This document shows positions 10,147 through 20,990 of a stretch of 64,000 bases of DNA, piece after piece; positions within the stretch are counted from its first letter, which is position 1, and each line of letters opens with the position of its first letter. Source of the stretch: Forficula auricularia (lineage: Eukaryota > Arthropoda > Insecta > Dermaptera > Forficulidae); NCBI GenBank assembly GCA_024734495.1, contig JALMQS010000070.1, positions 16,368,306 through 16,432,305 on the forward strand. The letters are read 5' to 3'. Under the pieces are notes generated by a model. It had not been told where the DNA came from. It was given only the letters and a program-made list of their open reading frames with translations, and did no database searches. Made by a program: the position numbers and the translations under genes.

Positions 10147-11075
10147 TTATGTAGAAATCATTTTAAATTCTCACTATTTAATGGAATAGACTTTTGTGAG
10201 TTTACCCATCTAACTTATAAACGCAGCTTTATATATTTTTGATTAATCTATGTAATATTTTAATTATATCCAATATAACTAATTCAATTTTTTTGATTTC
10301 CCAAAATTTGTCTCTTAGCTTACCTAATTGATTTCAGACGGATGTCCACATCACGATGAGATCACCAAAAGATTGGGATAACGTCAACAAAATAGAGCGT
10401 TTTATTACAAACGCCCACTCACAAAAATTATTGTAAAATTATATTCTCCTTCAATCTGCCAGGTTCATTATAATAATTCCAAAACTATCATAATTTTTCT
10501 CGAGAATATTTCAGCGTTTTTTTCATTTTCGAAAATATTTTTCTCATTTTTATATTGTTGTTTGCGAATCCTATAAATTTCCAAAAACATCAGTGTTATA
10601 TTTGAAACTTGGAGAAAATTGGGAAATATTTTTGCTTGAAAAATGTTCATTTATAATTGGGAGTGATTATCCTTATGTATAATTGATAGTGAGTGTTCAG
10701 TTAATTAACCCGTTATTCAATTTGTAAATAATAACCACTGAGCCAGATTAAATAGTTGAATTAATATAAACGTATCAATTACGAGAATAATTCTAGTTGA
10801 TAAGATAATAAAGATTTAATTGAAAAGTTTTTGTACAATATATATGTGTGTGTGTTTATTTGTATCAAGCAGAGGACAACCTCTTTGTTTCTCTTTGTGT
10901 AATACAAGATTATTTAACTCTCCCAGAAAGGATCAAATAACTATTTCATAAAAACTAATTAATTAAATTTACGTGTCAGAAAGAAAACCTCGTCATTGAA
11001 CCAAATACCAGTATAACAAGCCCGTATTTAGGCAGTTTTTAAGGAAACTAGGCAAGATTAATTTAATACGAGTAT
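10147..11075. other. AT-rich stretch with a Penelope-terminus scrap
   Basis: About 10840-10910 (TGTTTATTTGTATCAAGCAG then CTCTTTGTTTCTCTTTG) matches the outer arm of the palindrome at 22151-22452. The rest is plain AT-rich DNA with no gene. Confidence 0.5.
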
Positions 11076-11305
11076 AAAGGGATTTTAGGAGAGAGTTTAC
11101 TTGCCAGAGTAAGCGGATATTAGGCTTTTTTTAAACAAAGAAGTTTCAAATATTTCTTTATGTGGACATATTAATTATCGGCCGACCACCGTGGTTGTCT
11201 GGTTTCGGTCTACTATGAGACCATTGTCAAGGACTGAAATCTTCTTTGTTTAAAAAAGCCTAATATCCGCTTACTCTGGCAAGTAAACTCTCCTAAAATC
11301 TCTTT
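11076..11305. mobile_element. Foldback MITE, about 230 bp
   Basis: Arms of about 65-70 bp are inverted copies: the left contains TTACTTGCCAGAGTAAGCGG and the right its complement, with few differences (for example a GA indel). The 90-bp centre is GC-richer. No coding capacity and no clear flanking duplication. Confidence 0.75.
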
Positions 11306-13290
11306 ATATATCTGTATTTAGATTCAAATTCCGAGGGGATAGACCCCTTTTCTGACAGTAAATTAAGCATATCCACTAATATGCTTAATATGCTATATGA
11401 CCTTCGACATTTTTTCTTATTTTCATTAAATTATTATTGTGGCTTCTCTAAAGCAAACCCCCTTGGTATTATTATTGAATTTCAGAAAAATATTATAAAA
11501 ATCTAACTTGATTTTTATTTACAGAATTTTGGTATTAGAAAATTACCAGTAACAAGTAAATTTATTAAATGAAAGGCATACACTATAGATGACTATCTTG
11601 ATAATCATAGCCTATTGGTGGTCTATTTGTGACCCTATTTTAAATTCGGCAAATAATTCTCCAAAAGACGACTACAAACATTTTATTTTGCATCTTTGAC
11701 ACATTTTAAATACGAAAGAAGCTACGTCTAAGAGTACTTTGAATACCGTTGTTGGAAATTGTTTTTTTTTCTGAAGTAAGGTTTGTTAAATAACTGGAAG
11801 TGTAGGTGCTATTTTAATCCAGAAAGGTAATTAGAAATATTCACAATGAAATTACTTTTTTCACTGTTTTTACAATCAAATAACATTATGAAGTCTTCAG
11901 GTAAAAGTATTTATTTATTTTTTATTTTAATATAAAATTCAGATATAAATAAATATAAAATAGTTTACTGTAGTCGTGTTTGGATAAATATATTGCATAA
12001 TTTCTGGTATGGAAAAAAATCATGTTTTTGAAAATGATTTATCTCTACAATTAAGTCATTTCTAAATACGAATAAGCGGAAAAATAAATTGAAAGTTTTT
12101 GAGTGAATTCAATTCACCGGCTCACTTAGAGTACGGAGTAAAATGATATGGTGATTAATAAATTAGCGTAATAGAGAAAAATGATTAAAACTAATTTTTC
12201 TTGGTAAGATTGTAAGATTTCACGACTCTTTCATTTTCGAAAATTTGTTTCTAATCTTTATATTTTTTGATGCTGTTTTATTCATTAAACAGTTAGTACG
12301 AAATCAAGGAACTAATTAAGAAAAGCCTAAGGCCTTCAGCCCATCTCATGCTTTAATATTTCCTTCGATTTTTTTCTTGAAGAAGAAAGAGATCTGTCTC
12401 TCACTTGCTGATGTTAAAAGAATTGGTTTGCCTGGATTCGATTTAATTAGAATCTATGCGGTTTTATTTATTTGTGTGTATTTCAGTGTAAATGAATGTT
12501 GGAGATTATAGCATGCTAATTTTTTTCATTCCACCGTGAATGAACACAGGCAGAAGTACTACACGAGTAGGAGATACGGCTAACAATTATGTTTTTTATA
12601 ATTGGTCAAAGGTCAACCACAAGAGAAAGGAAACATACCTCAAATTTACTAAACTTTAATTTTTGGCCGCTGCGCATTATAATTTTTTCTTTGATCATTG
12701 TTACCCAATGTTTCGCGACCAAAAAATTAAGTTACGTGACTTAAAATGGGGTCGCGATCCATAGGTCAAGAAGCACTGCTCTAAAGCATTTACCAACAAA
12801 CAACAGTTTAAAAATCTACAATTATTTGTATATGATTTCACAAAATAATATTTGGAAGTTTAACTCACATCATTTGAAGGGAGAGACTAACTTCTCGTAT
12901 AAGATTGAGGAAAACAATCAACAGACGTAATTACCTGAAACAATAAAAATAATAACATTAGTATAAAAAATTAGAAATTTAAAAAATAAAATTAGAAAGT
13001 ACAAGGAATGAGATAATATTAATTATATAATAAAATCTAAATATTCATTAAATCGTAAAATAATATTATTATATTAAAACATTTTCAAAAAATATTAATG
13101 TTAAACATAATTTATTTAATATTTTTTATCTTTTGAAGATTTAATTTTAGTACTCATTAATTATGTTCTCCCACGTTTTGGGTTTTAATTCGAAACCAAA
13201 TTATGGTAGTTATTGAATTTTAAAATATATCCTGGATAATTTCGTATTTAGCTTTTTATAACAAATAATTAAGAGTTGTTAATTGTACTA
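11306..13290. other. Intergenic or intronic stretch with a hAT-like terminus
   Basis: Near 12745-12780 GGGGTCGCGATCCATAGG followed by CAAGAAGCACTG resembles the right end of a hAT element (reverse CAGTGCTTCTTG), but I find no matching left end. The remainder is AT-rich and shows no exon I can support. Confidence 0.4.
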
Positions 13291-13370
13291 ATCGATGTTA
13301 TGGATTATTTTTATTATGTCAGAAGGGTTGTTTCACCCTTGGTGAATTGAAACCGAATATAAATTATTTT
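13291..13370 (+). repeat. ATGTCAGAAGG module, copy in direct-repeat pair (left)
   Basis: GATGTTATGGATTATTTTTATTATGTCAGAAGG is shared with 13622-13690, 250 bp downstream in the same orientation; I give only the positions of the rest. The continuation (…TTCACCCTTGGTGAATTGAAACC) is more diverged. Confidence 0.6.
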
Positions 13371-13621
13371 ACATTCGAAAAGTTTAGTGTGACTTGTGAA
13401 CAACTTCAGGTGACATTGTTTGTCCTGAGAATAACTTAAGGAACCCTCCAAAACAGTTCCATCAGTGCCAGCGTTCCTTTTTGAACTTTGACATCGTTTC
13501 CATCTCGGATCAGTCGATTCAGAATACTCCTGGATTATTATCAGTCTGACGGTCCCTCCCTGTATTTTTGTTGAATTCATTTAAATTATTATAGAAAATC
13601 AAAAATGAACTAACTACTAGA

Positions 13622-13690
13622 TCCCAGATGTTATGGATACTTTTTATTATGTCAGAAGCAATTCACCCCTTCAGAAATTAAAACCTAATG
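13622..13690 (+). repeat. ATGTCAGAAGG module, copy in direct-repeat pair (right)
   Basis: Same module as 13291-13370 with GATGTTATGGATACTTTTT before TATGTCAGAAG. Two more copies lie at about 3762 and 45045. The family type is not known to me. Confidence 0.6.
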
Positions 13691-14670
13691 TCAAAAATGC
13701 AATCCGAGCATTTGGTTTGCTCACCGAGCTGGAACCACATCTGACATATAGCACGAGTAAAATTTTTTCACTCAAAAAATCGATCTTCATCATCAAAAAT
13801 TTCGCAATCACTTGATTCTTAATTTTAACATACATCCAAACCATTTGAAGGGTCAGTGGGGAAAAGTGAAGTAGTCAGTTTTTTTTCGATTTTAAACTGA
13901 TGATGATATCTGTTGGTCTATGATGGATAGTTTCATTTCCAATAAATGAAAGGTGTAAAAAACACCGATTTCATACTAAAACCCCAGTTTCTAAAACTCT
14001 GATAGAGGAAAAGTAGCTGAGGTCCACTTTAAATGTCGTTTTATGCCAAATTAAAAATATGACTACCTACGTCGTTTTTTCCCCTTCATATATTTTGATT
14101 AGAATATTTTGACTATTCTAAAATTCACGATAATTCGATGGAATCTTGTAAAAAGTACGTTCTGATGATAAAAAAGTTTACTTTCCCTGAAAAATCAATA
14201 AAGTCTTGGGATTTCTAGCTTCAAAATGAATCATTTTAAAAAAAGATAATGAATGAAATAAATTTGAACAAAAAAGAGTTTGCACCTTTAAACTATACAT
14301 TTCTACCAAGTTTCAACTGCCTAGAAGGAAACACAAAATTACAAATTTCGAAGAGAAATTATTTTCAAAAGTTTTCACTTTCCTCAATAATAAAATATTT
14401 TAGGAAATAAATTTAGAAATAATCGTTAATTTTCATTTTATTTGAAATAATATTTTATCTAGAGGCGGTTTGTTTAGTTTACCCAAGATAATGAAGGCTA
14501 ATGGCCCAATAATAATAAAATTAATAAACAAGTTATGAAGCCATATTACTCTAGTTCGTAATTTATATTTTCTGCTATAATTTTTTAATATCAAAAAAAT
14601 ATAAAACGTAAGTTTAATGTTTCTAGAGAAAGGAATATAGCCCATTATCATTCACTCACACCCTTGGATA
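13691..14670. other. Unassigned AT-rich stretch
   Basis: No gene recognised; the short frames here have low-complexity composition. Confidence 0.5.
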
Positions 14671-15449
14671 CATACAGGATATGGTCAATTATTGTAATCG
14701 TGCATGAAAAAGTGTTTTTTCCTTCTTTTTTCTCAAAAACTGTAGGAAGTATTTTGATTAAAAAAATTGAGCGAAACCATGTCATTTCGGTCTACAAAAA
14801 AGCTCTAATAAGTGAACATTGAAAAAATTATATTTTTCGAGATAATAATTGTTTTGTCAAAATGTCTGTTAGTCTGTCTGTTAGTTAGTCTGTCTGTTAG
14901 TTAGTCTGTCTGTTAGTTAGTCTGTCTGTTAGTTAGTCTGTCTGTTAGTTAGTCTGTCTGTTAGTTAGTCTGTCTGTTAGTTAGTCTGTCTGTTAGTTAG
15001 TCTGTGCGTTACCAAATTTTTGTGGACGAGCTAGCTCAAAAACTAGTGGGAATATTGAAACCAAATTTCACACGTAGTTTTGGTCCATTGAGATTAAGAG
15101 CTGATTAGATTTTGGTGCATATCGACCCAAAATTAAGGGGGTGGAGGGGGTTTAAAAATTAAAAATCTAGACCATTTGAGCAAACTCAACCAAATTTTGA
15201 ATATATAATCAGTGGACCCCCAGAAGTCAAAAAATGCAAAAACTAAACGCCCAAAATGGGGGCTCAAAAAATGAAAATCTTGGACATTTACCAAACTCAA
15301 CCAAATTTTGTATAGCATAATCAGTGGGACCCCAGAAATCTAAAAATGCAAAAACTAACCCCCTCCCCTACATGATTATAAATAATTTTAAGGGCCAGGT
15401 TGTATGGTAAAGTCAAGTGGATGGCCACATCAGAACACGTCAGCTTATT
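14671..15449 (+). repeat. Dispersed repeat Rep-A, copy 1, with expanded minisatellite
   Basis: Shares with copies at 24670-25373, 34343-35278 (minus) and 39421-40243 (minus) an ordered series of blocks: ATACAGGRTATGGTCAA, GTAATCGTGCATGAAA, a GTCTGTTAGT tract, ACGAGCTAGCTCAAAAACTA, several GGGG-rich units, and a right end GTATGGTAAAGTCAAGTGG and GGCCACATCAGAACACGTCA. TTTACCATACA-type ends are inverted relative to each other. The repeated open frames inside (for example around 15133-15318) are by-products of internal 100-bp tandem blocks and not genes. Superfamily unknown. Confidence 0.8.
14865..15004 (+). repeat. 16-bp minisatellite, eight exact units
   Basis: TTAGTTAGTCTGTCTG repeats with an exact 16-bp period from 14881 to 15000 without a substitution. 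Other Rep-A copies have only one or two degenerate units here. Confidence 0.95.
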
Positions 15450-16010
15450 TATCTTTTATTTATATAGCTATACCTGTTTAATTCAAATGTAAAATGATTC
15501 AATGTAATTGAATGGAAATATAGTATTCTTAATGTTGTTTATTAGCCTCATTTGGCCTCTGTCAAAACATATTAAAATTATTATAGAATCCCTGAAGAAA
15601 TTTATTATCTTTATTGTTAAAGAACAAAAGGGCAGTTTTTATTTGAAAATACAACACAAATGCACAAAACTAATGTTTAATCTTCTCTGGCTCATTTATC
15701 TGTGATATTTCTTGTCCTTGAAGGGTCACAATGGATGACCGACAGAAGAGCAATTAAACTACCTCCCCCATAACTCCAACAGAAATACGCAAGAGGATAA
15801 ACAATCAAGAGAACAAACATTTGTCTTGGGGAAAAAGTAGAATCTCGACTACGCATTAAGCGGGAATTAAAAAAAAACAATTTAAGATCGCAGAATGCGA
15901 AAAACAAATTAAAAAGAAATATTACTTATTGGTTAGACCCAAAGGGTTGATTTCAGGTTCAATTGCCATCGAAACTCAAATAAATTGAGAATCGAATAAA
16001 AGAAAGATTT
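15450..16010. other. Unassigned stretch
   Basis: AT-rich, a few short frames on both strands, no recognisable protein or repeat. Confidence 0.5.
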
Positions 16011-16420
16011 TTAGATTGAATGGCATATAATGTGTTTAATTAACATTCCTCTTAATATTAAATATTGGAAATTGGATAACTCTAACCCAGAAAAACCTTT
16101 ATCTAAAGACTGACACACACTATGCAAGTTTCGGGTATGTTTTTTCTTAAGATGACTTGCATCCAAATTGTGCTGCTTGTTGAAATGAATGACTGCTACC
16201 CACCCAGGATTAATTTGTGACTTCATGCCAAAAAGAAAAAAATATTTATAAAAAAAAGGGGACCAATCGGGTACGAGACTGAACCCAATACAAAAAATCA
16301 TCCAAATTGGTCCACATGGTAAAGAGAAATAAATGAACAAACATAAAAAAGCAGACATTCCGTTGAATTGATAACCTCCTCCTTTTTTTCAATGTCGGTT
16401 AAAAAGACTTAAGATGAAGG
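16011..16420 (+). repeat. Dispersed repeat ending in the GTCGGTTAA motif, copy 1
   Basis: The last 160 bp (GGTCCACATGGTAAAGAGAA, then CATTCCGTTGAATTGATAAC and CTCCTCC before GTCGGTTAA) match 63590-63929. A shorter piece of the same terminus (TTGAAGTCGGTTAAAAA) is in the piggyBac-like element near 41300. Superfamily unknown. Confidence 0.6.
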
Positions 16421-16990
16421 GTAAGCTTTATAAACTATAATCTAGAACAATTAAAAGTATATATTATTATATATGGGTCATATTCCATGTCAATTCAACG
16501 ACGTTTTCACGGTCTCCATTTTCGATTTTTTTGATTTTCTGATATGATATTAAGTTATTATTTATATAGAAATCCACGTAAAATGTTAGTTTTCTATCTT
16601 AACCCATAACGAAATTTCGATTTTTGAAGAAAATAGATCAAATTGACATGAAATGATTGAATAAAGTGCAAAGACTATTTGAATGAAAAAATTTTAGTGG
16701 AAATTATTATATTTTATAGTGTAAATACTTCGAAGGGATAACATTCGTTATTTTTACGTTATTTATATCAACTATCGTGATCTCAGAACAAAAAAAACCC
16801 GAAATTACAAAAAAAAAAATCGAAATTAATCACTTCAGCTATCTTGTGAAAATTACTCTGATTTTATGAGGTTGAAAAGTAAACTAATTTACATGTACTA
16901 CCACGACTCATTTAAAATCTATAAATTGCATTAAAAAAAAATTAATCGTGAAAGATGAACTAAAAGATGTTTGGGCAAAAGTATTTCTTT
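16421..16990. other. Unassigned AT-rich stretch
   Basis: No gene or repeat partner seen. Confidence 0.5.
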
Positions 16991-17044
16991 AATTTGAAAG
17001 TTTATATTAGAGAAAAGACAAGTTTTTATGTGTGACATTTTTAT

Positions 17045-17098
17045 TTATCCACCAACGTTTCGTCGACTTTGCCGACTTCTTCAGGCTTCAAATAGTCA
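17045..17098 (-). ncRNA. Hammerhead-ribozyme-like core, left arm
   Basis: On the minus strand: CUGAAGA (17084-17078), stem II GUCG/CGAC around GCAAAGU, GAAAC, then GUU. The strictly needed core bases are all present. Stem I is weak close to the core and supported only by a distal UAUUU/AAAUA. Confidence 0.6.
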
Positions 17099-17474
17099 TG
17101 TCACAGATTCGTCTAAATTTTCTTATTATCTTCGTTACCATTGAAGGTCATCAGAACACAATTTTCAAAAAATATTTGGCACATTCACAAAAAAACACAA
17201 TTTTTTCTTTATTTTCTTTTATATTAACAATTTCATTAATATAAAACAGAAATCAGATATATAGAATAAGGCAACCCTATTTTTTTAAACCAGAATAGAA
17301 AAAATATTTATTCTTAAAAACAGGGTTGCACAAATTGTATAATAATAAATAAAAGAAAAGAAAGAAAAATTGTGTTTTTTTGTGAATGTGCCAAATATTT
17401 TTTGAAAATTGTGTTCTGATGGCCTTCAATGATATCAAAAATAATAAGAAAATTTATACGAATTTGTGAAATGA

Positions 17475-17530
17475 CTATTTGAAGGCCTGAAGAAGTCGGC
17501 AAAGTCGACGAAACGTTGATGGATAAATAA
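17475..17530 (+). ncRNA. Hammerhead-ribozyme-like core, right arm
   Basis: CUGAAGA (17487-17493), the same perfect GUCG/CGAC stem II, GAAA (17510-17513), CGUU (17514-17517). It is the inverted twin of the left-arm core, with the same weak proximal stem I. Confidence 0.6.
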
Positions 17531-17582
17531 AAAAGTCACACAAAAAACTTGTCCTTATTTTCCTAATATAAACTTTCAAATT

Positions 17583-18404
17583 AATACATATTATGGACGG
17601 AAATGATAATAATAATTTGCTTTAATGATGTCCAATTGAATATTACCTAGTCTCTCTCTATAATGAATATCGGTTTGATCCGGGTGCAAAAGGCTATTCT
17701 TAGAATAATAGAAATTAAGAAATTAATCTCTAATAGTCTGAAACAGGTCTGGACTTGAATTTATCATCCTTACAATACACCTTAGCTCTACAGAAAGAGA
17801 GAACATTTTATCTTCGCCCTTTGTCGTTATTTTCATTGATCAGATTCTAATGGAAGAATCGCTCACCCCCACATTAAATAATAAAAAAGTGAAAACTTTT
17901 TCCTAGACTCGGTACCCTAGAGCTTCCCTAGTAATTATTAAAAATCTTAAATATAAATTGTTCATTTATGGCTATACTATAATATAACATCCTGTTGAAA
18001 TCTCAATAGAATAATTCAAAAAATATTTTCTTTCTTTTGAATCAGATATTTTAAAATCTATTTAGTACTATGTATTGATACAAACGAACTTTTTGGCTTT
18101 CCGTTCTTAGGCTATCGTAAGTATCGAAATTCACACACACAAAGAGAAAAAAATCATATAGGTGAAAATATTTTTCTCGGCATTTCAGACATTTTAAAGC
18201 ACAATCAGCAAATATTTATTTTAATACGTGATTTAATACATTTAATTTGCATTATACCTTCTACGAGCGCGTGAGACAGTTTTCAACTATGAAAAGAATT
18301 AAAATATCACCAGAAGAAGCTGAAGTGAATATTGATTATCCGCTCTGTTTAAATATCAATTGATAAAAAATCTAATGTTCACTATCGAAAAATGTTGATG
18401 CGTT
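17583..18404. other. Unassigned AT-rich stretch
   Basis: No gene recognised. Confidence 0.5.
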
Positions 18405-18505
18405 TGTCGAGAAATTTTGCAAAAAGGGGCGAAGAATAAAATTTAAAAATGAAGGTCTATTTTATGGACAGCGTCCACTGGTTGAAAAGTCACTGCCTGC
18501 CAATG
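18405..18505 (-). mobile_element. hAT-family (CAGTGGCG) end fragment
   Basis: GGACAGCGTCCACTGGTTG and AAAAGTCACTGCCTGCCA correspond to the GGACAGCATCCCCTGG...CACCAACCGCC end of the longer copies. The outermost bases are degenerate and no partner end is present. Confidence 0.6.
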
Positions 18506-18519
18506 CTATTCAATATATA

Positions 18520-19105
18520 AATATTGAATTTAATTAATAAGATTGGAGTAATTTTGGAGGCGGACTGATAAGTGAAATTGAGTGGATATTGATGAGGCAG
18601 TCCAAAAAAGAAGATAATTTATTAAATTTCTTCCAGAACAAAATTTCTTCCATGACAAATTCCGGTTCTTGAACGAGATAACTACTGAGGATGGTCGACC
18701 AGTGGTGACCGAAACTGTATAGTTATCAATTAAATAATTCTAATAGTTATTAAAATTATTGTTTTATTATATTTGTGACAAAACCAACCCTTCAATTTAA
18801 TGAAAAAGATCATTTATACTATCTTTTTATTCATAAACCGACTTTTCGGAGGTTATTCCTCCTTTTTCAGGGTTTTGAAAGTCAGTGAAGGAAATCCAAT
18901 GCGACATTCCGTCCTCTTCAGTGGCAGTAACCATATATTATTGTTACTGCCACTGAAAGAGGAGACAGAGAGAATGTCGCATTGGATTTCCTTCACTGAC
19001 TTTTCAAGAGAATAGCCTCCGAAACGTTGGTATTATGAATAAAAATATGTTATAAATTTTCTTCTCTTTTTTGGACTGCCTCAACAATATCCACTCAATT
19101 TAATT
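18520..19105. repeat. Foldback unit, larger relative of 1923-2095
   Basis: Outer inverted blocks are GAGTGGATATTGATGAGGCA (18580-18599) and TGCCTCAACAATATCCACTC near 19078. An inner, almost perfect hairpin spans about 18812-19045 (GGAAATCCAATGCGACATTC and its complement). The right arm carries CCGAAACGTTGG at about 19018, a hammerhead 3' box, but the matching CUGANGA is replaced by TTCAAGA, so no complete core is present. Flank GGACTGATAAGT is shared with 1923-2095. Confidence 0.65.
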
Positions 19106-19479
19106 AATATTCGCCAAATTCTGCCTATCAATGAAGGATCTAATGGCAGCAACACAGAGTTTTCTGTCCTTTAGAAATTCTCAATAAGTTCTTTATGGAT
19201 GCATAACAGTTACTTATTTAAAATTTTCATCAAATTATTTTGCATATATATTTTTTTTATATTTATATAAATTTTTTTGGACAGCAATATTACTAGAATT
19301 CAGGTGCCTGTAAATATGCAAAAAGGACACAGTGAATTCTAGAAAATATCCTTCCACATAGTGCTTAACAACAATCAATAGGTGCATTTTGTTAGAGTTC
19401 GTGGCTGTGATGAAACTGTACTAGATGAAGGAGGAGGTATCATCCAAAAATGGAATCACTGGGTTCAATAAAACACCTT

Positions 19480-19530
19480 TAATAAGACGTTTCGGACTGA
19501 ATTTTTATTTGGCCATCTTCAGTCAATTAG
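19480..19530 (-). ncRNA. Hammerhead-ribozyme-like core at Penelope 3' end, copy 1
   Basis: On the minus strand CUGAAGA (19522-19516), stem II GGCC/GUCC (one mismatch), GAAA (19493-19490), CGUC. Stem I pairs UGA/UUA and CCU/AGG around an internal loop. Confidence 0.65.
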
Positions 19531-19709
19531 GAGTTATACACAAAATGCGGTACACATATGTGATCGAACTGAGCCTTGTCAAAAATAAAAAAAAATTCAT
19601 CTTCTGTGAATTTATAACGTGCCTGGACCCAAAAAGTTTCAGAATGAAAGTCTTTTTTTTTATATAAAATTTTTTCTATATATAACATTATACTATATAT
19701 ATTTAATTA

Positions 19710-20345
19710 ATTAATGAATCAAGGCCTACGCTGCGAAAAATGAACGAGGAGAGGATTAAAAAAGAAATTCCATAATTCATATAGACAAAAGGTATTAGTT
19801 TGGGTTCAGGGATCAGTAGCTTAGTGGATATAGGAGATAAAACTCTTATGACAAAGCATTGCAGTACACATGCAAAGATCCCGGGTTCGAGCCCCGGCTG
19901 ATCCTTTTGTCTGTAATAAAATTAATCTTGTCTTCGTTCCCTAAATTTAAATTTGTTATTAATTGTCTTTACACGGCCTCGTTGTGGTCGCGCCCCGGGT
20001 GAAGAGAAAATTATTTTCGATCTTTGGGGTCTGCGATCGATTGGGAGGCGCTGGAATATTTAATTGTTTAATTAAATATATTTTTTGTAATTAATGATAT
20101 TAATTGAACCGCGTTAATTTGAATAATTTCCATGATTCAGCCTGCGAATTTTTTGCAGTTCATAAATCATTTCATTATTTTTGTTTTGAAAAGGAAAAAT
20201 GAAATTTAAATTTAAATTTTAAATTTAAATATATTCATAATTATTCCCCCCCCCTCCACTCAAAAAATTAAAGAGGCGAAACTTTTAAGAGACGATGTAT
20301 TTTCGGTAGTTTACGGGTATACATTTGGAGTGTGGCTTTTTAATC
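19710..20345. mobile_element. Insertion carrying the tRNA-like gene and a GC-rich body
   Basis: This block is absent from the corresponding place in the Penelope copy at 47.4-48.3 kb. After the tRNA-like part comes a GC-rich segment (ACGGCCTCGTTGTGGTCGCG near 19973), then AT-rich sequence and a C tract near 20246. It may be a long SINE or several insertions. Boundaries are approximate because both edges are AT-rich. Confidence 0.5.
19810..19904 (+). tRNA. tRNA-like gene with expanded D loop (possible SINE head)
   Basis: All four arms can be drawn: acceptor GGATCAG/CTGATCC (7 bp, perfect), D stem GCTT/AAGC, anticodon stem TTGCA/TGCAA with a 7-base loop GTACACA, a 5-base variable loop, and T arm CCGGG-TTCGAGC-CCCGG. 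The A box (TAGCTTAGTGG) and B box (GGTTCGAGCCC) for RNA polymerase III are intact and TTTT follows at 19905. The D loop is about 20 bases too long, giving 95 nt in place of about 73. The loop would give anticodon ACA with an unusual C at position 37. The location, inside an insertion in a Penelope fragment and followed by a GC-rich body, favours a SINE head or a pseudogene over a working tRNA. Confidence 0.45.
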
Positions 20346-20521
20346 ATGGTAATTAAATATTTGACACTTATGGGAGGTCATCATATATCTCATCATTATT
20401 TATTTACAAACAAAAATCCAAATTAGAATTTAATTACTTTTAAATCACATGCATTTTTTCCATTCAATCAAATTATACAATTCTTATCAAAAAATCCCAA
20501 AAAGGTTTTTATATATTAAGA

Positions 20522-20944
20522 TCAAGAGAACAACTGTTGGCTCATATCACACAGGATAGATGTGTAAATATTGGATAGAAACATACAATCTCTTTTAAAA
20601 TTGATAGCCTTTTCACCTGCTATTTTTATATATAGCATTTCGGCTATGGTTCTTTTATAGTAGTTATCAATCTTGACCAATATTCGCGCATTATCGTAAT
20701 CAAAAGAATGACTATGTTCAGCTGCATGGGTGGAGAGTGCTGTGTTGTTCTTTTTATTTCGAACACTTAATTTATGTTCATATACCCTAATTTTTAGTGA
20801 ACGTGAACTTTGCCCTATATAGGTGCTAGAATTTGGTGGACAATCTAGACAGTTAATTTGATAGACAATAGTATTACATAATTCTCTAGGGGTTGGATCT
20901 TTATTATTAAATAAAAATTGAATATTGTCTATATTTTTAATCAA
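20522..20944 (-). pseudogene. Penelope-like element GIY-YIG endonuclease domain (truncated)
   Basis: The 140-codon frame reads as a Penelope-type GIY-YIG nuclease, the domain that nicks target DNA for reverse transcription. Visible landmarks: VY at residues 27-28, the CLDC pair at 32-35, YIG at 42-44, arginine 53 and histidine 57 (RVYEH), then STHAAEHSHSFD, matching the His-rich segment of this class, and a glutamate in IAEMLYIK that fits the metal-binding position. It stops at SQQLFS. A stop codon lies in frame just upstream of residue 1 and no reverse transcriptase precedes it, so the copy is 5'-truncated and non-autonomous. The copy at 47402-47656 is nearly identical over 75 residues, which indicates a fairly recent common source. 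I am confident of the domain, less so of the exact clade. Confidence 0.85.
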
Positions 20945-20990
20945 TAGGTGCTTTCAACTTATTTTTTATAATATCAAAGCGCCAAGTTCG

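Larger units (their letters stand above)
16991..17582. mobile_element. Penelope-related inverted pair (palindrome) with two hammerhead-like cores
   Basis: Arms of about 244 bp (16991-17234 and 17329-17582) are near-identical inverted copies, and even the centre is palindromic (GGCAACCCTATTTTTT and AAAAACAGGGTTGC). Each arm holds the same hammerhead-like core, one on each strand, pointing outward. Divergent or inverted terminal units are characteristic of Penelope-like retroelements. No coding sequence remains; the 60-70-codon frames in each arm are mirror images of each other. Confidence 0.75.
19430..20990 (-). mobile_element. Penelope-like element fragment 1 (GIY-YIG plus 3' region)
   Basis: Minus-strand fragment holding the endonuclease domain (20522-20944) and a 3' region ending with a hammerhead-like core (about 19480-19530). 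Its 3' region matches the second copy at 47402-48315 (for example GTGCCTGGACCCAAAAAGTT and GATCGAACTGAGCCTTG). Relative to that copy it carries an extra block at about 19710-20345, which contains a tRNA-like gene and a GC-rich body. The reverse-transcriptase domain is missing from both copies. Confidence 0.75.

Noticed and set aside
14865..15004. CRISPR-like regular repeats
   Set aside because: The units are contiguous with no spacers; it is a minisatellite in a dispersed eukaryotic repeat.
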